32,259 bases of DNA. Origin: Bacteroidales bacterium. GTDB lineage: Bacteria; Bacteroidota; Bacteroidia; Bacteroidales; UBA12170. The notes below the pieces were generated by a model. That model was not told the origin of the DNA. It saw only the letters and a list, made by a program, of their open reading frames with translations, and searched no databases. The position numbers and the translations under genes were made by a program. The DNA lies in assembly GCA_021158405.1 (NCBI GenBank), contig JAGGUP010000064.1:1-32259 (forward strand), written 5' to 3'. Shown here in pieces: positions 25,714-32,259 of the stretch. Each line of letters starts with the position of its first letter. The first letter of the stretch is position 1.

Positions 25714-26328
25714 TTAAATGGTTTTTAGATAAGATATTTTTAATGTATAAATAGCTTTAAACTGATCATATATCCTTTCAGAATCTTGTTTTCTTATTTT
25801 AAACTGTAATTTACAATCTACTTGAAAATCAGTGCTTAAAGGATTTATTTGCTCTTCTTTCAAAATCTTCATTACCGTATTCATATCAGGATAATTGAAA
25901 CTAAGCTCGTACACATCTTCAATCTTTTTTTCAATAATAAGAGCATTTCCAATAGCATCTTTTGCTGCTGAACGATAAGCATTTATCAAGCCAGGAATCC
26001 CTAATTTTGTCCCACCAAAATACCGCACCACGATTATGAGCGTATTGGTTAAATCATAAGAAAGGAGTTGACCGTGAATTGGTTTACCGGAGCTTCCGGA
26101 AGGTTCTCCATCATCATTTGCTCGCCAAGCAGATTTATCGGCTCCAATTATATATGCATAAGCCTGATGCCGCGCATCATAATGCTTTTTACGTATATCT
26201 TGCAACTGATTTTTTATATCTTTCTCATTAAAAACGGGAAATGCATATGCATAGAATTTACTTCCCTTATCTTTAAATTCACCCCTTGCCGGCTGGCTTA
26301 ACATTTTGTAGGTATCTTCAAATAGCAT
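25714..26328 (-). CDS. yigZ: YigZ/IMPACT family protein (UPF0029)
   Basis: The 204-residue length matches the bacterial family. The N-terminal Impact domain shows NDDGEPSGSSGKPI (71-84) and the family signature RYFGGTKLGIPGLINAY (102-118). A second, ferredoxin-like alpha/beta domain of about 65 residues follows (YELSFNYPDMNTVMKILKEE). The eukaryotic relative IMPACT regulates the kinase GCN2; the role of the bacterial form is not settled, though a ribosome or translation link has been suggested. It is a monocistronic gene, convergent with the small hypothetical gene and divergent from the hybrid kinase. Confidence 0.92.
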   Translation of the reverse strand: MLFEDTYKMLSQPARGEFKDKGSKFYAYAFPVFNEKDIKNQLQDIRKKHYDARHQAYAYIIGADKSAWRANDDGEPSGSSGKPIHGQLLSYDLTNTLIIVVRYFGGTKLGIPGLINAYRSAAKDAIGNALIIEKKIEDVYELSFNYPDMNTVMKILKEEQINPLSTDFQVDCKLQFKIRKQDSERIYDQFKAIYTLKISYLKTI

Positions 26329-26438
26329 TTAATTATATTTGTGGCTAAATTAAATAAAGCTGTTGGCAAATTAAGAAATTAATTTAGCATATGAAATAAT
26401 CAAAAAAAAATGTAATTTGCAAATGCAAAATTAACTAG

Positions 26439-27947
26439 ATGAAACAACTGAAATATATATTATTTTTCAGCACTTTTATTTTTACTTTCTCCGCTTCTGC
26501 TCAGACAATTAGCAATGTATTTTTATCGACTTTATTGCCAGATATTCAGAGTGATGGACAAGTAGAATTTACTCAAACCATTTGGTTTTATTTACTGCTT
26601 TTACTCATTGCTCTTGTAGTCTCATTTGTAATTTATCGTATCTGGGTTAGCAGCTTAAACAAAAGCGATCAGGAATTACGCGATCAAGTGAAGGATCAGA
26701 CAATCGATTTACAACGCAATATGGATAAATTATTGCAAGAAATTGTTGAACGAAAACGCATTGAAAACGCCTTAATAGCAGAAAAAGAACGCGCAGATTC
26801 TGCAAATAAAAGCAAAAGTGAATTTTTAGCCAATATGAGCCACGAGATCAGGACTCCGATGAATGGCATTATTGGTATGACAGATATTCTTAAACAAACA
26901 AAACTGGATGCAAAACAAGAAGATTATGTTCTAACCATTCAACATTCTGCAGCTTCTCTTCTAAACCTAATCAATGATATTCTTGATTTTTCAAAAATAG
27001 AAGCCGGGCAAATTGATATTGAGGAAATCGATTTTAATCTTCACGCCGCCACACTAGAAATACTCGATATATTAAAATACAAAATCAACGAGAAAAAACT
27101 CTATTTAAAAACACATATTGCACCCAATGTACCTCAATGGGTAAAAGGTGATAACTTCCGTTTTAAACAAATTCTAACCAATTTGTTTAACAATGCTGTT
27201 AAATTTACAGAAAATGGCGGTATTACTGTAAATGTATCTATGACAGACCAAACACCAACTCACGTAAAGATTAAATTTGAAGTAATCGATACAGGTATTG
27301 GAATTACAGAAAGTAATCTAAAAAAACTTTTCCAGTCCTTTTCACAAGTTGATTCTTCTACCACACGATTGTATGGTGGTACAGGTCTAGGATTAGTTAT
27401 TTCAAAAAATATAGCCAAGCTTTTAGGAGGTGAAATGGGTGTTGAAAGCGAAGAAGGTAAAGGCTCTAATTTTTGGTTTTGGATTAATTATAAAAAATCT
27501 CAGCATTCACATTTAACTGTTGAACCAATTAAAGTGAAAGAGAATCTGGAACCAAATAAACTTCATGTATTGCTTGCTGAAGATAATCCAATAAATCAAA
27601 AAGTGGCTAAAATGCATCTGGAAAAATTAGGACATAGCGTTGAATGTGCCAACAATGGAAAAATCGCATTTGAAATGTACACTAAAAATGATTATGATTT
27701 AATTTTTATGGATATCCAAATGCCGGAAATGGATGGTATTCAAGCCACTAAACTTATACGTGAATTTGAAAGCGATATTCAATTAACAACTCCAATTAAA
27801 ATTATTGCATTGACAGCCAACGCTATGAAAGGTGATAAAGAAGCCTGTTTAACTGCCGGCATGAATAATTATATGAGTAAACCATTTAAGCCAGCAGAAC
27901 TATCTCAAGTGTTAAAAGAAAGTTTCCCAGATACTGATCTTTCCTGA
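26439..27947 (+). CDS. Hybrid histidine kinase with C-terminal receiver domain
   Basis: The 502-residue protein has a signal peptide (residues 1-22, ending SASAQ), only about 26 periplasmic residues, and a transmembrane helix at about 48-68. A coiled coil follows (75-125). The HisKA domain has the acceptor H135 in [13 protein letters not shown]. The ATPase domain shows [17 protein letters not shown] (284-289) and GGTGLGL (313-319). The receiver has E381-D382, the phosphorylation site D425 in [12 protein letters not shown], and a C-terminal lysine in MSKPF. There is no Hpt or output domain, so it should pass phosphate on to a separate protein. With almost no sensor domain, it may sense through the membrane or a partner protein. 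It stands alone; the next gene is unrelated. Confidence 0.94.
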   Translation: MKQLKYILFFSTFIFTFSASAQTISNVFLSTLLPDIQSDGQVEFTQTIWFYLLLLLIALVVSFVIYRIWVSSLNKSDQELRDQVKDQTIDLQRNMDKLLQEIVERKRIENALIAEKERADSANKSKSEFLANMSHEIRTPMNGIIGMTDILKQTKLDAKQEDYVLTIQHSAASLLNLINDILDFSKIEAGQIDIEEIDFNLHAATLEILDILKYKINEKKLYLKTHIAPNVPQWVKGDNFRFKQILTNLFNNAVKFTENGGITVNVSMTDQTPTHVKIKFEVIDTGIGITESNLKKLFQSFSQVDSSTTRLYGGTGLGLVISKNIAKLLGGEMGVESEEGKGSNFWFWINYKKSQHSHLTVEPIKVKENLEPNKLHVLLAEDNPINQKVAKMHLEKLGHSVECANNGKIAFEMYTKNDYDLIFMDIQMPEMDGIQATKLIREFESDIQLTTPIKIIALTANAMKGDKEACLTAGMNNYMSKPFKPAELSQVLKESFPDTDLS

Positions 27948-27956
27948 TATTTTCTA

Positions 27957-27964
27957 TATTTTTG
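27957..27964 (+). promoter_or_regulatory. Putative -7 promoter box
   Basis: TATTTTTG matches TAnnTTTG, 23 bp upstream of the start at 27988 and just past the kinase stop at 27947. It would give a very short leader for the downstream gene. No -33 TTG at proper spacing. Confidence 0.25.
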
Positions 27965-27987
27965 TGACTTTGTGAAACCCAACTCGC

Positions 27988-29403
27988 ATGCAAATCGATA
28001 CTTTAAGTTCAGTACGTAAGGCTTTAATACTAAATCTTGATTCAACCGTTTACGGCACTTTTGCTGAAATTGGAGCAGGACAAGAAGTGGCCAGAACCTT
28101 TTTTCAAGCCGGTGGCGCCTCTGGAACCGTAGCCAAAACCATATCGGCATATGATATGGAAATGAGTGATGCACTATATGGCAAAGAGCCTTCTAGTCGC
28201 TATGTTTCAAAAAATCGTCTTCTCAAAATGCTTAAACAGGAAGCTACCGAATTAACAAAAACTCTTGGAAAATCTATAAGAAAAGGTACTCGCTTTTTTG
28301 TTTTTGCTGATACAGTGACAACCATCAATTTTGCAAAAGACAAAAAAGGACATGGCTGGATGGGCGTGCGATTTCAAATTGATCCAAAAGGAGAAGCCAA
28401 CGAAGTAATACTGCATGTTCGTTTGCTTGAGAATACAGCAATCCAACAACAGGAAACTTATGGAGTTTTAGGCACTAACCTTTTGTACGCTTGCTTCAAT
28501 CATTATAAACGTCCCAACCTTTTTCTTCAATCTTTGATGGATTCTTTATTACCTGATCAATTAGAAATAACTATGATTGAGATGTCAGGTCCGGAGTTAA
28601 ATTATGTCGATAACCGATTATTAGGTGTTCAATTGGTTAAAAACGGTATGGCAAAAGCGATTATTTTCGATCACAGCGGCAAAGTACAAACGCCTGAGGA
28701 AATGCTCTATAAAAAGAACGTTTTGGCTTTTAGGGGTAGTTTTAGACCTATTACTTATGTGGGTCTCGATATGATTGAGAGTAGTTATTCTCTTTTCAAA
28801 AGAGATGCCGATTATGACAAAAGTAATACTTTAGCACTTTGTGAGATCACTTTAAATAACTTACTTTCGGAAGGAGAATTCTCTGAGCAAGACTTTCTTG
28901 ATCGGGTTGATATATTAAATGGTATAGGACAAAATGTTATGGTGTCTAACTATCGCGAATATTACAAACTTGTCTCCTATTTTTCACAATTTCAGATAAA
29001 AAATTTAAGAATAGTCATCGGAGTTCTAACATTAAAAAAAGTGCTCGATAAAAGCTATTACAGCCATTTAAAAGGAGGTGTTTTAGAAGCTTTCGGAAAA
29101 TTGTTTACGGATAATATGAAACTCTACGTCTATCCGGCTTTACAAAAAGATCTTGAAAATCTTATGGATTCAACAAGTATTCCACGAAGTCACGATTTAA
29201 ATTTCATATACAATTACCTAATCCAAAATCGAAAAATTATCGATATCAAAGAGGTAAACAAGGAAAGACTGCATATTTTTAGCAGTCAGGTTTTAAAACT
29301 TATCCATGAAAAAAATCCCGAATGGGAAACTATGGTTCCTGACTATGTTTCAGAACAAATAAAACAAAAGAATCTTTTTGGTTATCAGCCAGTGAAAAAA
29401 TAA
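27988..29403 (+). CDS. Conserved cytosolic protein of unknown function
   Basis: The protein is 471 residues and has no signal peptide, membrane helix or beta-barrel pattern. I recognise the sequence type from memory: relatives in marine Bacteroidota are sometimes labelled 'TonB-dependent receptor', which this sequence does not support. The N-terminal block is striking and probably the active or binding site: GTFAEIGAGQEVARTFF (23-39), GGASGTVAKTISAYDMEMSD (42-61) and RYVSKNRL (71-78). It holds glycine-rich loops that could bind a nucleotide or phosphate. A second half, with NPEWETMVPDYVSEQIK near the end, is helical. It lies 40 bp after the hybrid kinase but is probably not functionally linked to it. 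No function can be given. Confidence 0.8.
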   Translation: MQIDTLSSVRKALILNLDSTVYGTFAEIGAGQEVARTFFQAGGASGTVAKTISAYDMEMSDALYGKEPSSRYVSKNRLLKMLKQEATELTKTLGKSIRKGTRFFVFADTVTTINFAKDKKGHGWMGVRFQIDPKGEANEVILHVRLLENTAIQQQETYGVLGTNLLYACFNHYKRPNLFLQSLMDSLLPDQLEITMIEMSGPELNYVDNRLLGVQLVKNGMAKAIIFDHSGKVQTPEEMLYKKNVLAFRGSFRPITYVGLDMIESSYSLFKRDADYDKSNTLALCEITLNNLLSEGEFSEQDFLDRVDILNGIGQNVMVSNYREYYKLVSYFSQFQIKNLRIVIGVLTLKKVLDKSYYSHLKGGVLEAFGKLFTDNMKLYVYPALQKDLENLMDSTSIPRSHDLNFIYNYLIQNRKIIDIKEVNKERLHIFSSQVLKLIHEKNPEWETMVPDYVSEQIKQKNLFGYQPVKK

Positions 29404-29516
29404 GGTTCAAGGATATAACTTCAATTTATAATGCCCACTAGTGTTATATTTATTAAAATAACGCATTTATATAGACTATTAAAGTTCTATTTTTATAATT
29501 TAAACACACTTAAAAA

Positions 29517-31763
29517 ATGAGCAGAAAACCTTTTTTTTTATTTTTGACTTTTATTATTGCCACTAATTTTTTAATAGCACAAACCAGCATTAGCTGGAAC
29601 GGTTATGAGATAGCTTATATTGGCGGAACTGACTTTGATACCGGACTGGATGGTAAAGATGTAAATTCAAAATTACAAATTAAAAACGTAAGTAATGAAT
29701 CTCCTGTTCCAATATACTTTCAATTGTATATTGAAGGACTTACAGCTGAAAATCCAAATCGAGATAACCATGGTGATGGAGGTTTTGCTGTCTTCCCTAA
29801 TGGTGGCGGACTTTATATTGAAAAAACTGAGATAGCATATACGCAAAGTTGGTTGAGTGGAATTTACGAAAGTAGATTTAATAATATTCCGCCAAGTGTT
29901 AATCAAAGTAAAAGCTATAATTTTCACTTCTTATATAGTGAATCACAAGAAGCCTTAAATGCATCTGGATTTCCAAAAGATGCTTCATTAGTCGCTGATT
30001 TACCCGTAAGTCTTACTTTTACGAATCACGAAAACAGTATTGATGTTAGCAATGGAGATTTAAGTATTGAAATAGAAGTAACTACTGATGATACTTCCCC
30101 TTTCTATATAGAAGTAGCAACTGAATTAAAAGGCTTTAAAAATGATCTTTTCAATGCCATTAAAGTTCAGGATGGTAATGGAGGTAGCACTCCTTATATT
30201 TTCAGGGCACACGTTAAAAAAAGAAACGACTGGTTAGTCAAAATTGCCAAACCGGGGAAGAAAACAGAAATTATTTCTGTTGATCCAAACAGCCCCAATA
30301 TTAATGTTACTATAGGACAATATCCATCAGGTCTTTCTCCGTATAATTTCACACTTATCAAATCCGTTACTACCCCAACAGGATTCTGGCGAGGTGCAGT
30401 TTCAGAGAGTGAAGGTACATTTTTAGCTATTCCTGGTCAAGAAAACTGGAATGGGACATCATCTCCAAAAACAGATTCAAGAATTTATAAATATAGTTTC
30501 GATGGAACTCTACTTTGGGATTTCGATTTTAAATGGGAAGCCTGGGCTGGTGATATGAGTGAAGATGGTAAAGTGGTTGTAGTGGCCAGTAATCATCCAG
30601 AAGAAAGTGGAACTTACAATCCTTCGGGCGGTGAATATATGTTGGTTATTGATGGAGAAACAGGTAATTTGATTAGAAATATACCTGCTATTGAAACAAA
30701 AAGTTTAAAAATCTCTCATGATAGTAAATATGTTGCTATAGGAACTCAAGCAGGAACTTTTCATATCTATGATTTAGTAAATCAACAGCTTCATATGAAT
30801 GTTGGTGGCCTAAATTTTTATGGACAAGTTCGTGAAATTTTGTGGGGTAATGATAATTCTTCTATATACGTAAGTACAGGTGATGGCTATTTACGAAAAT
30901 ATAGTTTAAACCTTGAGGGAGCTATGAGTTCAACTACAACTTGGGCAGCTTATGCAGGGGGATGGTCTTTTGTTAATGGATTAAATCTGACTGAAGATTA
31001 TAACTATATTACTGTTGGATCTAAAGACAAAGGTCAAACCGTTATAAACACCATTAACGGAACTATCCTTTGGGCTAAACATACAGGAAATTTCGATTCA
31101 AAGGTATCTAAAGACGGAACCCAAATGCTTACATTTGGAGGTAAAGTATATGATCTATTAACGGGTAAATTTATAGGATATCTAAATCGCACTGCAACAA
31201 CTCATTTCTTTAATAAAAGTAATTTAATACTTGCTGTAGATAGAGTAAATCAAGGAGAGCAAATTCAAAATGCTATAACAGTTCATTCACCAGAAGGTGA
31301 TTTACTACAAAATGCAAGTGGTCAAGACAGATTTTATGATATAAATGATTTAAGTTATTCTGGAGGCGAACAGGTACAATGGTCTTACCTTTCCAAGGAT
31401 GATAGCAGGCTAATCGTTTTAAGTAGAGATATGGATACATCTGATGAAGTTGGCATTTCTATTTTTTCAATCACCGATGATAGAGAAGATCCGCTTGCTG
31501 TTGAAGATGTCCCCGTATTTTCTGATTATATTATGCTTTATCCAAATCCTGCAAACGACAAACTGAATCTTTCATTTAATAATACATTCATTGATGATAT
31601 TATTTCTGTCCAAATACTAGATATTAACGGAAGAACGATAAAGAATATGGAATCTCTACTTCCTCATCTACAGCTAGATATAAGTGAATTAAATACAGGC
31701 GTTTACCTTGTTAAAATTCAAACTTTAAGCGGGGAATATTCTACTAAACTTGTGAAAAGATAG
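29517..31763 (+). CDS. T9SS-secreted beta-propeller protein with Por sorting domain
   Basis: The 748-residue protein has a signal peptide (residues 1-21, MSRKPFFLFLTFIIATNFLI). A cellulose-binding-like or Ig-like N-terminal region is possible at 25-170, starting SISWNGYEIAYIGGTDFDTG. A WD40/PQQ-like propeller lies at about 285-655, with repeats such as LVIDGETGNLIRNIP and ISHDSKYVAIGTQAGTFHIY. A type IX secretion C-terminal domain covers about 670-748: LYPNPANDKLNLSF, VQILDINGRTIKNM and LNTGVYLVKIQT, ending KLVKR. That tail directs export across the outer membrane and usually surface attachment. The propeller carries no recognisable catalytic motif. A strong terminator follows the stop, so the gene ends its transcript. 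Confidence 0.9.
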   Translation: MSRKPFFLFLTFIIATNFLIAQTSISWNGYEIAYIGGTDFDTGLDGKDVNSKLQIKNVSNESPVPIYFQLYIEGLTAENPNRDNHGDGGFAVFPNGGGLYIEKTEIAYTQSWLSGIYESRFNNIPPSVNQSKSYNFHFLYSESQEALNASGFPKDASLVADLPVSLTFTNHENSIDVSNGDLSIEIEVTTDDTSPFYIEVATELKGFKNDLFNAIKVQDGNGGSTPYIFRAHVKKRNDWLVKIAKPGKKTEIISVDPNSPNINVTIGQYPSGLSPYNFTLIKSVTTPTGFWRGAVSESEGTFLAIPGQENWNGTSSPKTDSRIYKYSFDGTLLWDFDFKWEAWAGDMSEDGKVVVVASNHPEESGTYNPSGGEYMLVIDGETGNLIRNIPAIETKSLKISHDSKYVAIGTQAGTFHIYDLVNQQLHMNVGGLNFYGQVREILWGNDNSSIYVSTGDGYLRKYSLNLEGAMSSTTTWAAYAGGWSFVNGLNLTEDYNYITVGSKDKGQTVINTINGTILWAKHTGNFDSKVSKDGTQMLTFGGKVYDLLTGKFIGYLNRTATTHFFNKSNLILAVDRVNQGEQIQNAITVHSPEGDLLQNASGQDRFYDINDLSYSGGEQVQWSYLSKDDSRLIVLSRDMDTSDEVGISIFSITDDREDPLAVEDVPVFSDYIMLYPNPANDKLNLSFNNTFIDDIISVQILDINGRTIKNMESLLPHLQLDISELNTGVYLVKIQTLSGEYSTKLVKR

Positions 31764-31798
31764 AATTTATATTAGAAAAATTCTATTATTTTTTATCA

Positions 31799-31837
31799 CA
31801 AAGCCCGTCAAAAAATAATTTTTTTTGACGGGCTTTG
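31799..31837 (+). terminator. Strong intrinsic terminator
   Basis: A perfect 17-bp stem (CAAAGCCCGTCAAAAAA at 31799-31815 and its exact complement at 31821-31837) with a 5-nt loop lies 35 bp after the stop codon of the secreted propeller gene. The stem has a GC-rich core, the T-rich arm gives a U-run at the loop, and a short TTT follows. Confidence 0.85.
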
Positions 31838-31866
31838 TTTAATAAGCTGAGCTCAGTGTCCATTTA

Positions 31867-32117
31867 CACTAAAAATATTTAGTGCGTGACAAAAATTGAA
31901 TTTGATACAATAAATCAGAATAGGCTGAAAGCCTTATTTAATTCAGCCCAATACTATGCATTGGGAAATAGAATAAAATGGTATTCAGCATCCTGAAGGG
32001 ATTAGCTTAATTTATTTGCCTTATACCTACGGTGAGCTCGCAAGCTCGGTTCAAGGCGATTAAAATATTTCAATATTTAGCCCAAGGCGTTTCCGCCAGT
32101 TGGCGGATAAAATACGC
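31867..32117. repeat. Cluster of short palindromes, REP-like interspersed repeat region
   Basis: The 31838-32259 stretch has no gene. It holds at least six hairpins: CACTAAA/TTTAGTG (31867-31884), AGGCT/AGCCT (31922-31934) with an alternative GGCTGAA/TTCAGCC pairing (31923-31948), CCCAAT/ATTGGG (31947-31965), TTCAG/CTGAA (31984-31997), GAGCT/AGCTC (32034-32047) and TCCGCCA/TGGCGGA (32092-32107). The last is wrapped in GCGT/ACGC (32087-32117). The order resembles intergenic palindromic repeats I recall from other Bacteroidota genomes. Copy number here is unknown. Confidence 0.55.
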
Positions 32118-32234
32118 TATAAAAACGACTCTACTGCTTAATGAATTGATTCCAAAATCAATCAAAACATTTAAATTCTAGTTATAAAGCCAAAAAATTC
32201 TATTTAAAAAACTAAATATTTAGAAATGTTTACT

Positions 32235-32242
32235 TAACTTTG
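32235..32242 (+). promoter_or_regulatory. Putative -7 promoter box for a gene entering at the window edge
   Basis: TAACTTTG matches TAnnTTTG. An ATG occupies the last three bases of the window (32257-32259), 14 bp further on, and could be the start of the next gene. A 12-bp perfect palindrome, CTAAATATTTAG, sits at 32212-32223, just upstream. No -33 TTG is evident. Confidence 0.3.
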
Positions 32243-32259
32243 TAAAATATTTACGAATG

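Noticed and set aside
27988-29403. TonB-dependent receptor annotation
   Set aside because: There is no signal peptide, TonB box, plug domain or beta-barrel pattern, and the length is about half that of a receptor.
29404-29516. Weak dyad ATATAAC/GTTATAT before the secreted propeller gene
   Set aside because: It is seven AT-rich base pairs with a loop over 20 nt, not distinguishable from background.

Overview
This AT-rich window comes from a member of the Bacteroidota, probably a free-living Bacteroidales/Marinilabiliales-type or related marine lineage. The evidence is a Por/type IX secretion (T9SS) C-terminal domain on the protein at 29517-31763, a glycogen synthase-phosphorylase fusion typical of the phylum, -7 boxes of the form TAnnTTTG, mostly weak Shine-Dalgarno sequences, and the phylum-typical M23 peptidase / MerR / alaS neighbourhood. 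The lineage below phylum is inference. I saw no tRNA, rRNA, CRISPR array, transposase or phage gene.

Layout. (1) Positions 1-2550, minus strand: the N-terminal 568 residues of a secreted sortilin/VPS10-like BNR-propeller protein, cut by the window edge, preceded by a LolA-like periplasmic protein. A good intrinsic terminator separates the two. (2) 2844-6004, minus: a signalling pair made of a secreted-TPR/transmembrane/PAS histidine kinase and a receiver-only response regulator. (3) 6191-7850: a small hypothetical ORF and a divergent cytoplasmic protein of unknown function, separated by an AT-rich intergenic region full of TTTTCTTAAT repeats. (4) 7921-10242, plus: a secreted GH92 alpha-mannosidase that overlaps the next gene tail to tail. 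(5) 10229-19539, minus: a storage-polysaccharide cluster transcribed as debranching enzyme (GH133), GT4 glucosyltransferase, GH57 amylase-like enzyme, then a 1407-residue GT3 glycogen synthase-GT35 phosphorylase fusion. The small gap between the first two genes is filled exactly by a 27-codon ORF. A 13-bp perfect inverted repeat lies in the leader of the fusion gene.

(6) 19770-21214, plus: a half-size asparaginase and a serine-racemase/threonine-dehydratase-like PLP enzyme, 8 bp apart. (7) 21221-22525, minus: M23 peptidase and MerR-type regulator, divergent from (8) alaS at 22688-25309. (9) 25365-31763: a small hypothetical gene, a convergent YigZ/IMPACT protein, a hybrid histidine kinase, a conserved cytosolic protein of unknown function, and a T9SS-secreted beta-propeller protein ending in a perfect 17-bp terminator hairpin. 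(10) 31838-32259: non-coding DNA crowded with short palindromes resembling REP-type interspersed repeats, with a possible promoter and start codon at the very edge.

The most coherent system is the alpha-glucan cluster. One polypeptide carries opposing synthesis and phosphorolysis modules, while neighbouring genes debranch, remodel and possibly prime or extend the polymer. No ADP-glucose pyrophosphorylase or classical branching enzyme is present, and the GT3 module is of the eukaryote-like type that normally uses UDP-glucose. Nothing here is clearly a wholly new system. The best candidates for a closer look are the synthase-phosphorylase fusion with its leader inverted repeat, the coupled micro-ORF, the half-size asparaginase pair, and the two conserved proteins of unknown function (6666-7850 and 27988-29403).
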